DNA of 64,000 nucleotides from positions 41,578 through 105,577 of the forward strand of contig CAMPKA010000010.1 of NCBI GenBank assembly GCA_946887075.1, read 5' to 3'. A model generated the notes under the pieces. That model made no database searches. It was not told where the DNA came from and was given only the letters and a program-made list of their open reading frames with translations. The first letter of the stretch is position 1. Every line of letters begins with the position of its first letter. The position numbers and the translations under genes were made by a program. The stretch is from an uncultured Salinimicrobium sp. Lineage in GTDB: Bacteria > Bacteroidota > Bacteroidia > Flavobacteriales > Flavobacteriaceae. This document shows, piece after piece, positions 41,951-51,688 of this stretch.

Positions 41951-42964
41951 ATGTCAGAAATAGAAGAATTGATTCAGAAAAAAATATTGATCCTGGATGG
42001 TGCAATGGGCACCATGCTTCAGGAATACCAATTTTCGGAAGCTGATTTCCGCGGAGATCGGTTTAAGGATCATCTGGTTCCCCTGAGAGGAAACAACGAG
42101 GCCCTTTCCCTTACCCAACCCCAGGCGATTGCGGATATCCACCGAAAGTATTTCGAGGCCGGGGCGGATATTGTAGAGACCAACACGTTTTCAGCAACCT
42201 CGATTGGAATGGCAGATTATCAGATGCAGGGGTTCGTGTATGAACTCAATCTGGAATCGGCCAGGATTGCAAGTCGTGTGGCCACGGAGATCACGGCTCA
42301 GAATCCCGGGAAGCCGAGATTTGTCGCTGGGGCCATCGGTCCTACAAACAAGACGGCAAGTATGTCCCCTGATGTCAATGATCCCGGGTTTCGAGCCATC
42401 AGCTTTTCACAGCTCAGGGAGGCCTATAAGGAGCAGGTCCGTGGGCTGCTGGACGGAGGCGTGGATGTCCTGCTGATCGAGACCGTCTTCGACACCCTCA
42501 ATGCCAAGGCGGCGCTCTTTGCTATAGATGAACTCCGGGAGGAGCTGAATGTCAAGATTCCGGTAATGATCAGCGGTACCATTACTGACGCCTCAGGACG
42601 TACTTTAAGCGGACAGACTGCCGAGGCCTTTCTGATTTCGGTATCCCATTTTCCACTGTTGAGTATTGGTTTTAATTGTGCCCTGGGAGCCAAACAGCTT
42701 ACCCCGTATCTCGAGGTAATTTCCAGGAAGTCAAGTTTTGGGATATCCGCTTATCCAAATGCAGGCCTTCCCAATGCCTTCGGAGCTTATGACCAGTCAC
42801 CTGCTGATATGGCTGCTCAGATCAAGGATTATCTTTCAAGAGGCCTGGTCAATATCATCGGAGGCTGTTGCGGGACAACCCCGGAACACATTCGGGCGAT
42901 AGCCGAGGTGGCTGAAGGATTCCAGCCTCGCAAGATTTTTCCTGAACAGGTCCTACAGGCATAA
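41951..42964 (+). CDS. metH: Methionine synthase, homocysteine-binding part (split MetH, N-terminal module)
   Basis: The 337-residue protein is the homocysteine S-methyltransferase barrel of cobalamin-dependent Met[31 protein letters not shown]-like [31 protein letters not shown], and the zinc cysteines in GFNCALGA and [11 protein letters not shown]. It lacks the folate, cobalamin and reactivation parts, which are in the next gene 21 bases on. This two-gene form is known in Bacteroidota. The gene is first in an operon under a SAM-I riboswitch. Confidence 0.96.
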   Translation: MSEIEELIQKKILILDGAMGTMLQEYQFSEADFRGDRFKDHLVPLRGNNEALSLTQPQAIADIHRKYFEAGADIVETNTFSATSIGMADYQMQGFVYELNLESARIASRVATEITAQNPGKPRFVAGAIGPTNKTASMSPDVNDPGFRAISFSQLREAYKEQVRGLLDGGVDVLLIETVFDTLNAKAALFAIDELREELNVKIPVMISGTITDASGRTLSGQTAEAFLISVSHFPLLSIGFNCALGAKQLTPYLEVISRKSSFGISAYPNAGLPNAFGAYDQSPADMAAQIKDYLSRGLVNIIGGCCGTTPEHIRAIAEVAEGFQPRKIFPEQVLQA

Positions 42965-42985
42965 TACGAAAAAGTACAGAGAACG

Positions 42986-45727
42986 ATGATTCAAAGTCAA
43001 ACGAAAAGAGAAACAGAAGGAACCATACCTGCCAAACCAGTGGGAAGAGCTCTGAAACTGGCAGGTCTTGAACCGCTGGTCATCACTCCAGAGAGCAATT
43101 TCATCAATGTTGGAGAACGTACAAACGTCTCTGGATCCAAGAAATTTCTCAGACTGATCAAGGAGGAGAAATATGAGGAGGCCCTGAACATCGCAAGGGA
43201 GCAGATCGAAGGAGGTGCCCAGATCATAGATGTCAACATGGATGACGGTATGATCGACGGAAAGGCTGCAATGGTGAAATTCCTGAATCTGATCATGGCC
43301 GAACCGGATATTGCCAGGGTGCCCGTGATGATCGACAGTTCCAAATGGGAAATCATCGAGGCCGGTCTTCAGGTCGTCCAGGGAAAATGTGTGGTGAATT
43401 CCATCAGCCTGAAAGAAGGGGAAGCGGTTTTTCTCGAGCAGGCCAGGACTATCAGAAGATATGGAGCTGCCGTCATTGTAATGGCCTTTGATGAGGTAGG
43501 ACAGGCGGATAATCTGGACCGTCGAATAGAGATCGCCAGGAGATCCTATGACCTGCTCGTGCAAAAGCTGAATTTTGCGCCGGAAGATATCATCTTTGAC
43601 CTGAACATCTTTCCTGTTGGTACTGGAATGGAGGAACATCGCAGAAATGCTATCGATTTCATAGAGGGAACGCGTTGGGTGAAACAAAACCTGCCTCATG
43701 TTAGCCTGAGCGGGGGAGTCAGCAATATCTCCTTCTCCTTTCGGGGAAACAATCCGGTGAGGGAGGCGATGCACTCCGTGTTTCTCTACCACGCCATAAA
43801 GGCGGGAATGAACATGGGGATTGTCAATGCAGGCCTCCTTGAGGTGTATGATAATATCGAACCTGACCTTCTCGAGCGGGTAGAGGATGTTATTTTGGAT
43901 AGGAGGGAGGATGCCACGGAACGGCTTCTGTCGTTTGCAGAGACCGTAGAGGGAAAGGAAAAGGTGCAGCAAAAGGATACGACTTGGCGGGAAGCGCCCT
44001 TGCAGGAGCGGATCACTCATGCCCTGGTCAAGGGAATAGATTCCCATATCATTGAGGACGTTGAGGAAGCCAGGAAGGAGGCCACCAGAGCAATTGAGGT
44101 GATTGAAGGTCCCCTGATGGCCGGAATGAACGTGGTGGGGGATCTCTTTGGCAGCGGAAAGATGTTCCTGCCACAGGTGGTGAAATCCGCCAGAGTGATG
44201 AAAAAAGCCGTCGCCCATTTGCTCCCGTTTATCGAAGAGGAAAAGAAACATGCGGTGGAAGGTGGAGCCAGGGATAAGGGTTCTCGTGGTAAGATCCTCA
44301 TGGCCACTGTGAAAGGGGATGTACATGACATTGGAAAGAATATCGTCGGGGTGGTACTGGCATGCAATAACTATGAGATTATCGATCTCGGGGTTATGGT
44401 ACCCCCGGAAAAGATTATAGAGACCGCAATAGCGGAAAATGTTGACGCCATTGGGCTGAGTGGCCTGATCACGCCTTCCCTTGATGAAATGGTGTATTTA
44501 GCTCAGGAAATGGAACGTCAGAATTTCCGGATCCCATTACTTATAGGGGGAGCCACCACCTCCAGGGCACACACCGCGGTGAAGATCGACCAGCACTATA
44601 ACGGGCCGGTGGTTCATATCAACGATGCCTCTCGTGCGGTGACTATTGTCGGGGAACTTACCCGGGAAGACACCCGTAAAAGCTATACCGACGAGATCAA
44701 AAAGGATTACGATCTTTTTAGAAAGAACTTTAACAAAAGAAAAAAACAGAAGGAATACCTTTCTATAGAAGCGGCCAGAAAAAACCGGTTTCAGATCGAT
44801 TGGAAAACCAGTGATGTCATCCCCCCGTCCTTTACAGGGGTCCGGGTTATCGATAATTTTGATCTGGATAAACTCAGGGAGGTGATCGACTGGACCCCAT
44901 TTTTCAGAAGCTGGGAACTCCATGGAAAATACCCAGAGATACTTTCGGACAAGACCGTAGGTAAAGAAGCTACGGCTCTTTTTGAGGATGTTCAGGAGCT
45001 TCTTGAAAAGGTTATTGACCAAAGGCTTCTTAAGGCAAAGGCGGTTTTTGGAATCTTTCCCGCGAACACTATCAAAGACGACGACATCGAGGTTTATGAT
45101 GCCGACGGAAACGTTTCAGCTGTCTTTCTCACCCTCAGGCAGCAATTGAAAAAGCACCAGGGAAAACCGAATTTCGCCCTTGCGGATTTCATCGCCCCGA
45201 AAACTTCCGGAATCCAGGACCACATTGGCTGTTTCTGTGTCACAACCGGATTCGGAACCGAGGAGCTGGCCCGCCGCTATAGGGAAGATCATGATGAATA
45301 CAATGCCATCATGATAAAAGCACTCTCCGACCGGTTGGCAGAGGCATTTGCAGAATACCTGCATCGGGAGGTCCGCAAACAACATTGGGGTTACGCTGAT
45401 GCTGAAGATCTCTCCAATGAGGACCTGATCCGGGAGAAGTACACCGGGATTAGGCCGGCACCCGGATATCCGGCCTGTCCTGATCATCTTGAAAAAAGGA
45501 CGATCTGGGAATTGCTCAAGGTCGAAACGAATATCGGGGTACGGCTGACTGAAAGCCTGGCCATGTGGCCGGCATCAAGTGTGAGTGGATATTATTTCGC
45601 CAATACCCAGGCAAAATACTTCGGTGTTGGGAAAATAGGCATGGACCAGGTCAGCGATTATGCCGGGCGAAGGGGTATACCTCTGGAAGAGGCTGAGAAA
45701 TGGCTCCGCCCCGCATTGAATGATTAA
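42986..45727 (+). CDS. metH: Methionine synthase, folate/cobalamin/activation part (split MetH, C-terminal module)
   Basis: The 913-residue protein carries the rest of MetH. Pterin-binding domain (about 25-300): [17 protein letters not shown] and [17 protein letters not shown]. Cobalamin cap and binding domain (about 340-570): the DxHxxG motif in [17 protein letters not shown], whose His is the lower cobalt ligand. Activation (AdoMet) domain (about 590-905): [36 protein letters not shown] and [20 protein letters not shown]. Together with the preceding protein it transfers methyl from methyl-THF to homocysteine. It is cotranscribed with metF 25 bases further. Confidence 0.97.
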   Translation: MIQSQTKRETEGTIPAKPVGRALKLAGLEPLVITPESNFINVGERTNVSGSKKFLRLIKEEKYEEALNIAREQIEGGAQIIDVNMDDGMIDGKAAMVKFLNLIMAEPDIARVPVMIDSSKWEIIEAGLQVVQGKCVVNSISLKEGEAVFLEQARTIRRYGAAVIVMAFDEVGQADNLDRRIEIARRSYDLLVQKLNFAPEDIIFDLNIFPVGTGMEEHRRNAIDFIEGTRWVKQNLPHVSLSGGVSNISFSFRGNNPVREAMHSVFLYHAIKAGMNMGIVNAGLLEVYDNIEPDLLERVEDVILDRREDATERLLSFAETVEGKEKVQQKDTTWREAPLQERITHALVKGIDSHIIEDVEEARKEATRAIEVIEGPLMAGMNVVGDLFGSGKMFLPQVVKSARVMKKAVAHLLPFIEEEKKHAVEGGARDKGSRGKILMATVKGDVHDIGKNIVGVVLACNNYEIIDLGVMVPPEKIIETAIAENVDAIGLSGLITPSLDEMVYLAQEMERQNFRIPLLIGGATTSRAHTAVKIDQHYNGPVVHINDASRAVTIVGELTREDTRKSYTDEIKKDYDLFRKNFNKRKKQKEYLSIEAARKNRFQIDWKTSDVIPPSFTGVRVIDNFDLDKLREVIDWTPFFRSWELHGKYPEILSDKTVGKEATALFEDVQELLEKVIDQRLLKAKAVFGIFPANTIKDDDIEVYDADGNVSAVFLTLRQQLKKHQGKPNFALADFIAPKTSGIQDHIGCFCVTTGFGTEELARRYREDHDEYNAIMIKALSDRLAEAFAEYLHREVRKQHWGYADAEDLSNEDLIREKYTGIRPAPGYPACPDHLEKRTIWELLKVETNIGVRLTESLAMWPASSVSGYYFANTQAKYFGVGKIGMDQVSDYAGRRGIPLEEAEKWLRPALND

Positions 45728-45752
45728 AGGATTTTGAACTGCAATTTTATAC

Positions 45753-46709
45753 ATGAAAGTAACTGAACACATAGAAAATTCCGGAAATAAAACGCTCTTT
45801 TCCTTTGAGATCCTGCCGCCGCTCAAAGGGCAGAATCTTCAGTCGATCTTTGACAGGATAGATCCCCTGATGGAGTTCAATCCTCCCTTTATCGATGTCA
45901 CCTATCATCGGGAGGAATACGTTTATCTCGAAAAGGAAAACGGGCTCCTTGAGAAAAGGGTGGTTCGGAAAAGACCCGGTACCGTAGGAATATGCGCTGC
46001 CATCCAGAGCAAGTATAAAGTGGATGCTGTACCCCATATCCTGTGCGGCGGATTTTCGAGGGAGGATACGGAGAATTTTCTCATCGACCTGGATTTCCTG
46101 GGAATTCAGAATGTGATGGCCCTTAGGGGGGATGCGGTCAAAAGCGAGCTCTACTTTAAACCAGAACCTAACGGGCATAATTATGCCAATGAACTGGTAG
46201 GTCAGATCGATGGCATGAACAGGGGGTGTTTCCTCGATGAAGCCCTGGAAAATGGTCATAAGACGGATTTCTGTATTGGGGTGGCAGGTTATCCGGAAAA
46301 ACATATGGAGGCTCCGAGTCTGGAAAAGGACATCACGCGACTTAAGGTAAAGCAGGAAATGGGCGCCCAATATGTGGTAACACAGATGTTTTTTGACAAT
46401 CAGAAATTTTTCAAGTTTGTGGAGAAGTGCAGGGAAGGCGGAATTGAAATTCCGATTATCCCCGGTTTAAAGCCCATTGCCACAAGGAATCAATTGACCC
46501 TGCTTCCCCACAGATTCCATGTAGATATCCCTGATGAGCTGAGTCTGGAAGTGGAAAAGTGTAAGGACAACGATCAGGTTCGCGAAGTCGGGATCGAATG
46601 GTGCATTGCCCAGAGTAGGGAACTGGTTCGGGCAGGGGTTCCTGTGCTGCATTACTACTCCATGGGCCGGTCCTACAACATCAAAAAAATAGCCTCGGAA
46701 ATTTTCTGA
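45753..46709 (+). CDS. metF: Methylenetetrahydrofolate reductase
   Basis: The 318-residue product matches MetF: FSFEILPPLKGQNLQSIFDRIDPL, FIDVTYHREE, GICAAIQSKYKVDAVPHILCGG, NVMALRGDA, CIGVAGYPEKHMEAPSLEKDI and GAQYVVTQMFFDNQKFFKFV. It reduces 5,10-methylene-THF to 5-methyl-THF with FAD and NADH, supplying the methyl donor for MetH. It is the last gene of the riboswitch-controlled operon. A hairpin with an 8-bp stem follows 11 bases after the stop. Confidence 0.97.
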   Translation: MKVTEHIENSGNKTLFSFEILPPLKGQNLQSIFDRIDPLMEFNPPFIDVTYHREEYVYLEKENGLLEKRVVRKRPGTVGICAAIQSKYKVDAVPHILCGGFSREDTENFLIDLDFLGIQNVMALRGDAVKSELYFKPEPNGHNYANELVGQIDGMNRGCFLDEALENGHKTDFCIGVAGYPEKHMEAPSLEKDITRLKVKQEMGAQYVVTQMFFDNQKFFKFVEKCREGGIEIPIIPGLKPIATRNQLTLLPHRFHVDIPDELSLEVEKCKDNDQVREVGIEWCIAQSRELVRAGVPVLHYYSMGRSYNIKKIASEIF

Positions 46710-46717
46710 GATCCCGC

Positions 46718-46748
46718 AAAAAAGGCTGCTTCTCTCGAAACAGCCTTT
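46718..46748. terminator. Hairpin between convergent metF and protease genes
   Basis: AAAGGCTG (46721-46728) pairs perfectly with CAGCCTTT (46741-46748) over a 12-base loop. On the minus strand the preceding A-run (46718-46723) yields a U-run, serving the protease gene; on the plus strand only TTT follows, so it may act more weakly for metF. Confidence 0.75.
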
Positions 46749-46768
46749 GATCAGAAGTTGGGGATAAT

Positions 46769-49700
46769 TCAGTCCTTCACAAACCTGGCATTGAATTCGG
46801 CACCGGCTGCGGTAGTCGCTTTCAGGAGGTAAATCCCTTGGAAAAGATCCGCAACAGAGATTTGCTCCTTATGATCCCCGGTAGGAAAATAGGCTGTTTT
46901 GATCAGCTTTCCATTGAGGTTGTATACCGAAAGTGATCTGATGGAATGGTTTTCAACCGTCGCATGAAGGACGCTCACTGCGGGATTTGGATAAACCTTC
47001 ATTGCTGATGACTCCTGCGTGTTCTGAAGTTCTTCCTCTTGCTGACTGGATTGCTTGAGCGTCAGCGCTCCCGTACCTTGAACGCTCACCTGCTCAAATC
47101 TCGCCACAGCTGTGCTTCCGGTGTTCCCTGAGGTTGTGGCCAGACCGACATAGAGATCCTGGGGAAGATGTACAACCGTACTTCCCAATAACTGCCAGTT
47201 CCCTGTACCATCGGAAAGGTAGGAGTGAACATCCTTGCCTTTTCTGACGATGCGGATGAACTGCGGAAGTGTGCTTGTTCCACCGGACCTGGTCGATGTT
47301 TTTCCTCCTGCGTTCTTTCGGAAGCTGAAGGCTGCGGAAGGCCTCGAGAGGTCCTCTCCTGCCTCCAGGCTGGTCATGGCGAAACGGGCATCTGGCTGTA
47401 AGCTGCCCCGGAGCATTACTGCCGCCTTTGAACCTGCTCCTGATGCTTCAAGGCCTGTAACTTCTGCAATAAGTTCAACATCTCCTGAGAACTTTTGATA
47501 GGTGAAGTGAAATCCATCCCTTTTCCCGGTGAGGCCGGCTCCACCTGCCGTGACCTCAAAAACACCCTCTGTATAACAGACTTCGCCTGGGACTGCAGGT
47601 TCCCCAATATCGGCAGAGAGCCACGGCTTAGGAGGTGTAATGCAGTATGCAAAATCGTTCACGACGCTCAGGGTGCCGGATCCGCTGAAGGTGCCGGTGT
47701 AGGCATAGTAGCCATCTTCGGAATTGTGTTCCGTCAGGACCCCGTCAAGCCTGAAATTACCGGATCCCTCATCTGCGTCATCAATCGCCTGGCTGTTTAC
47801 CTTAAGCGGGATCAGGTTCGCAGGAACCTCAAAGTCTGCGAGTTCCTCTGCTGTAAAGTAAAGGGTCAAATCATAAGTCGCATCAGGATTCTCCGTAATT
47901 ATGCTGAACACCTTTGAAGGCCGGGTGGTGGCTATCCCGGAAAAGCCGACTGATCCGTTCCCGGCCTCAGCAACTCCGAGGGTCACGCATCCAAGATCGT
48001 CTGAGGCATTTTGGATTCTTGCGATCAAGGCCTTGTCAGAGGCACTCAGGAAATAGATCGTATTGCCCTGGAACACCTTGGCTATGGCCTGTTCACCTGC
48101 CTGTGTTTCGATACCTGCAGGTACGGCGGTAACCACGAGGTTGTCAATAGCAAAGCTGAACTGGCTTCCCGCGTTCGTGTCGTTGAACCATCTCCAGCCG
48201 AGAAAGAAGGATTTGCCATCGAGCTCCTCCATGCTTGCCTGGAACTGACCGCTGGCGGTTTCTGTGCCCAGGGGTCCGTTCCCCACAAACTTCTGCACGG
48301 AATAGTAGGTCGCCCCATCGAAGGAATAGACGAATTCCCCATAGTCAAAAATGACCGAGGGATCCACGGCATCCGTTTCCCCACCTGCTTCCCAGTCGAA
48401 ACTCACCGTCACCTGGCTGGCTCCTGCTGCGTTCAGGAGCGGAGAGCGCAGAATGGTATGGGAAGGGGAAAGTTGATCATAGTAGGGGATATTTGCCACT
48501 CCGTCGGTGATATAGGCTCTTCCGGCGGCACTAAGGTTTCCGTTGGATTTCCAGACATTCACCCCATCCCCCAATTGGACTGTAGACCAACCGGCTGAGA
48601 AGGAGGAGGTCGAAAATTCCTCCGAGAGCAGCTCGAATGGTTCTGATCCAGTTTTGGGAACGAAGTCGTTATCTGAAATGGCGTATTCCTGTTGTTGGAG
48701 CTCTCCATTGAATACAAACGAAAGTTTTATGGTTTCGCTTCCTTCTATCTCTGCATCATCAAGTACGGTAAGACTGAGAAAATTCCTTTGGGTGCCAACG
48801 AAGCCGATCTCTGTGGCGGAGATTTCGAAATCCTCGCCTGGGACAGCTGTGCTTCCTGCCGTACTGATCGAAATGGTGGCGGCAGGGTCGACCTGGGTGC
48901 CCTGGATCAGAATTTCATAGACATTCTGGTCCTCGCAGGCACTCAATTCATTGTTCTCCGCCAGGAGTTGCGTATTCTGGTCACTAAAGGTAATCGTATT
49001 CGGATCTCCCGTGTTATAGGCCGCTCCTACATCGACGGCATACCACGCATTTGTGGTGCTGATTTCTTCAGGAGAAGCGATCCCATAGAGCATTTGGGCC
49101 ACAAGGATTGAGGCCTCCCTCATTTCTGCGAAAGTCGCATTAGGAGACAGCATCACCTCGGACATATAGGTTATGTTGGAAGCCTTTTCAAATCCCAGGC
49201 CCTCAACGGAATAGGTGTTACCCGCGTCGGTGACCTGGTCGTCTCCCGATTGCTTCTGGTACCCGGGTGAAAAAGCTTGCCCACTTCCGCTGACCAGAAA
49301 ATAATACCATTTATTGAGGACACCACTATTGGTGTGTACACCACAGTAGTCATTGGCCAGGGTAGGAGTCCCGCAGTTGGGTTCCTGCCAGTTGACGCCT
49401 CCATAGGAGTCCGGAGCACCTTCGGCTTTAGGATCGTCCATCCATCTCAGGGCTCGGCTGCCTGGATTTCCAGGGGCTATTCCCCCGTCACTCTGATCGA
49501 TCTGTTCCCCGATCCCAAAAGGATCATAATTCAGGGAACCGTCAATTTCTGTCAGCACAAAATGCTCCACGGCCGCGGCCCAGATATCGGAAAAACCTTC
49601 ATTCATCGCACCGGACTCACGCTGATAGACCAGATTAGAAGTGAATTCACATACTCCGTGTCCGATTTCGTGGGCACAGACATCCATGGAGGTCAATGGG

Positions 49701-51025
49701 GCGAAAGTGCCATTGGGATTTGTTCCTCCCTGATAGCTGCCGTCTCCATAGGTCATTGCGGTCCCGTTCCAGAAGGCATTGTCATAGGCATCGCCGTAAT
49801 GCACATAATTAAAAATTTTAGTGCCTTTATTGTCGTAGCTGAGGCGGTTGTGTTTGTTTTTCCAGTAGTCCAGTACAACTTCAGCGCCCCAGTGTGCATC
49901 CAGTGCGATATCATCATTATTCCTTTCGTTGAAGATCGGATAAACCTGTGTTGTCGAGAATTCATCCTTGCGATGTTCCTCCTGGCTCCAAAAGTTATCT
50001 GCCGTCTCAGGATGTAACAGGGAACCATCTCCATCTGCTATCGGGGTAGCCAGACTGGCCAGGGCCGGAATGCTCAAAGGCAGGCCTCCGATCCCCCCGT
50101 AGGAAAGCGTTTCGTTTGCCACACCACTCGGCGTTACCCCTTTTAGCACATAGTTTCCATTGGCGTCTATCGAGGTGTCAAAATTTCTGCTGCCTGCATA
50201 CCGGGTCTCACCCCTGGCCACTATAGCAGACGAAGGTGACGGACGGGTATCAGCTTCCGCGCGATTCAAGGCGACAACCTCTCGGGCGGTGCGCATTCCG
50301 TTGGCGTGTTTGATGATCGGGTCCCGAAGGAGGATATCCCCGGTTGAGGCGTCGACATAGATGTCGTCCCGGGAAAGCGGTTCGGTGGCATATATGTTGA
50401 ATTTATAGGCGAGGCTGATATCGATATCAGGGGTAGCGTAATTATCCACAAAGACCAACTCACCCTTAGGTGATATGGCTTCCAGTGCGGCAGTTTTTTC
50501 TGGTGAATCCTCGAGGAGCGCGACAGCTTCCCAGGCATAAGTGTCAGCTCCGATATAGATCAGGGCCTTATCCAGTGCTGCTGCTTCACTCAAGGAAGGA
50601 GTTGAAGTGATTTCAGGAGAGAGATTATAATATTCGGCTGTGAGTGCAAGTACCACGTCATCCTTGGTGATGGCCTTGAATACTCCATGTTCCACTTTGA
50701 TTCCGTTGGTGTATTGCTGGAAAATCTGCACGGTGAATCCTCGGTTGGGTACAGCATGTGCGATCTGGAAAGCTGTCCCCGGACCGAAACCCAAAACATC
50801 TGCAAGAAAGGAAGGAACCTGGGCGGTCTGAAGCGGATCCTTGGCAGGATTCATCCGGATTAGGGATGGGGTTCCTCTGAGGGAGTCCATCTGAAATTCT
50901 TTGACCCTGGGATCAGAGGACAGGTTCTGGACAATACTATCCGTGGGGGTTTGCGAGAAGAGAAATAATGGGTTCAGAGACAGAAAGAGAATAAGTACTA
51001 GGGTAGGAGGTAGCTTTTTTTTCAT
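46769..51025 (-). CDS. Secreted M4 (thermolysin-like) metalloprotease with type IX secretion sorting domain
   Basis: The 1418-residue protein has a signal peptide (LPPTLVLILFLSLNPLFLFSQ), an FTP/PepSY-type propeptide (about 60-230), then the catalytic domain: HEIGHGV near residue 453 (HExxH) and the third ligand in ESGAMNEGFSDIW about 20 residues later, as in M4. Downstream come a Calx-beta-like domain (PGEDFEISATEIGF, about 700-780), a jelly-roll choice-of-anchor-like region, and a concanavalin-like domain (GLTGKRDGFHFTYQKFSGDVE, about 1190-1330). The last 80 residues (MKVYPNPAVSVLHATV, SVYNLNGKLI, GIYLLKATT) are a T9SS type A sorting domain. The enzyme is exported and likely surface-bound or released. 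Confidence 0.93.
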   Translation of the reverse strand: MKKKLPPTLVLILFLSLNPLFLFSQTPTDSIVQNLSSDPRVKEFQMDSLRGTPSLIRMNPAKDPLQTAQVPSFLADVLGFGPGTAFQIAHAVPNRGFTVQIFQQYTNGIKVEHGVFKAITKDDVVLALTAEYYNLSPEITSTPSLSEAAALDKALIYIGADTYAWEAVALLEDSPEKTAALEAISPKGELVFVDNYATPDIDISLAYKFNIYATEPLSRDDIYVDASTGDILLRDPIIKHANGMRTAREVVALNRAEADTRPSPSSAIVARGETRYAGSRNFDTSIDANGNYVLKGVTPSGVANETLSYGGIGGLPLSIPALASLATPIADGDGSLLHPETADNFWSQEEHRKDEFSTTQVYPIFNERNNDDIALDAHWGAEVVLDYWKNKHNRLSYDNKGTKIFNYVHYGDAYDNAFWNGTAMTYGDGSYQGGTNPNGTFAPLTSMDVCAHEIGHGVCEFTSNLVYQRESGAMNEGFSDIWAAAVEHFVLTEIDGSLNYDPFGIGEQIDQSDGGIAPGNPGSRALRWMDDPKAEGAPDSYGGVNWQEPNCGTPTLANDYCGVHTNSGVLNKWYYFLVSGSGQAFSPGYQKQSGDDQVTDAGNTYSVEGLGFEKASNITYMSEVMLSPNATFAEMREASILVAQMLYGIASPEEISTTNAWYAVDVGAAYNTGDPNTITFSDQNTQLLAENNELSACEDQNVYEILIQGTQVDPAATISISTAGSTAVPGEDFEISATEIGFVGTQRNFLSLTVLDDAEIEGSETIKLSFVFNGELQQQEYAISDNDFVPKTGSEPFELLSEEFSTSSFSAGWSTVQLGDGVNVWKSNGNLSAAGRAYITDGVANIPYYDQLSPSHTILRSPLLNAAGASQVTVSFDWEAGGETDAVDPSVIFDYGEFVYSFDGATYYSVQKFVGNGPLGTETASGQFQASMEELDGKSFFLGWRWFNDTNAGSQFSFAIDNLVVTAVPAGIETQAGEQAIAKVFQGNTIYFLSASDKALIARIQNASDDLGCVTLGVAEAGNGSVGFSGIATTRPSKVFSIITENPDATYDLTLYFTAEELADFEVPANLIPLKVNSQAIDDADEGSGNFRLDGVLTEHNSEDGYYAYTGTFSGSGTLSVVNDFAYCITPPKPWLSADIGEPAVPGEVCYTEGVFEVTAGGAGLTGKRDGFHFTYQKFSGDVELIAEVTGLEASGAGSKAAVMLRGSLQPDARFAMTSLEAGEDLSRPSAAFSFRKNAGGKTSTRSGGTSTLPQFIRIVRKGKDVHSYLSDGTGNWQLLGSTVVHLPQDLYVGLATTSGNTGSTAVARFEQVSVQGTGALTLKQSSQQEEELQNTQESSAMKVYPNPAVSVLHATVENHSIRSLSVYNLNGKLIKTAYFPTGDHKEQISVADLFQGIYLLKATTAAGAEFNARFVKD

Positions 51026-51272
51026 GAGTTTCCGAAATTTTGGAGGTTAGAGATCAGGCGTCTTCTTCATGGAAAAAGGGATGCCAATGGTCTGTCAGAT
51101 AAAGATATTCTCCTCATTTTTGAAATATTGCAGACCATCCGTGAAACCTTTGTTAATCTATGCAAAGGGTTTCTTAAAAACCCCGGATCACATCATACTC
51201 CGAGACGGTGAGGAGAAGAAACGGAGAAAAAATCAAGAATTTCTTTTGGCGATTAGGAAATCTGGATTTTAT

Positions 51273-51288
51273 TACTACATTTGTAGTA
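51273..51288 (+). promoter_or_regulatory. Promoter with perfect BlaI-type operator, system 3
   Basis: TACTACATTTGTAGTA is a perfect 7+2+7 dyad that fits the TACANNTGTA core of BlaI/MecI operators. It contains the -7 box TACATTTG at 51276-51283, so repressor binding would directly cover the promoter. The ATG of blaI is 21 bases further at 51309. Confidence 0.8.
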
Positions 51289-51308
51289 CATAAACTATTG
51301 TTGTAATT

Positions 51309-51686
51309 ATGAAACGTCTCAATACAACGGAATTACAGATCATGAAATATCTCTGGAAACACGACAGAGGATTCATGAAGGATATCGTGGCTCAGTTTCC
51401 TTCGTCAGGCCCAGCATATACGACCGTCGCCACCCTTGTGGCCCGGATGACGGACAAAGGTTACATCGGGTTCGAAAAGCACGGTCGGGATAAGGAGTAC
51501 TATCCAAAGATCAGTAGAAATTCCTATTTCTCAGGTCAGGTTAAAGATATGGTCAGCCATTTCTTTAACGATTCCACCTCTCAGTTTGCATCCTTCTTTA
51601 CCCGAAATTCGGACCTGAGTATTGAGGAAATGGAGGAACTTCAGGAACTTTTGCAGCGCAGGATTGAGGAAAAAAGAAACGGTTGA
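51309..51686 (+). CDS. BlaI/MecI/CopY family transcriptional repressor (system 3)
   Basis: The 125-residue winged-helix protein begins LNTTELQIMKYLWKHDRGFMKDIVAQFPS and has the recognition helix in YTTVATLVARMTDKGYIGFEKHGRDKEYYPKI. The C-terminal helices (NSYFSGQVKDMVSHFFND, then LSIEEMEELQELLQRR) are the dimerisation part. It is first in an operon with the M56-amidase sensor, whose ATG is two bases after the blaI stop. It should bind the perfect operator over its own promoter. Confidence 0.95.
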   Translation: MKRLNTTELQIMKYLWKHDRGFMKDIVAQFPSSGPAYTTVATLVARMTDKGYIGFEKHGRDKEYYPKISRNSYFSGQVKDMVSHFFNDSTSQFASFFTRNSDLSIEEMEELQELLQRRIEEKRNG

Positions 51687-51688
51687 GC

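Noticed and set aside
42953..44326. Long minus-strand frame (457 codons) opposite metH
   Set aside because: It lies fully antisense to the strongly supported MetH module and has no domain, signal or start context; it arises from codon bias of the real gene.
51069..51293. Plus-strand ORF of 74 codons before blaI system 3
   Set aside because: It runs through the operator and promoter of blaI, lacks a start context and has no family features.
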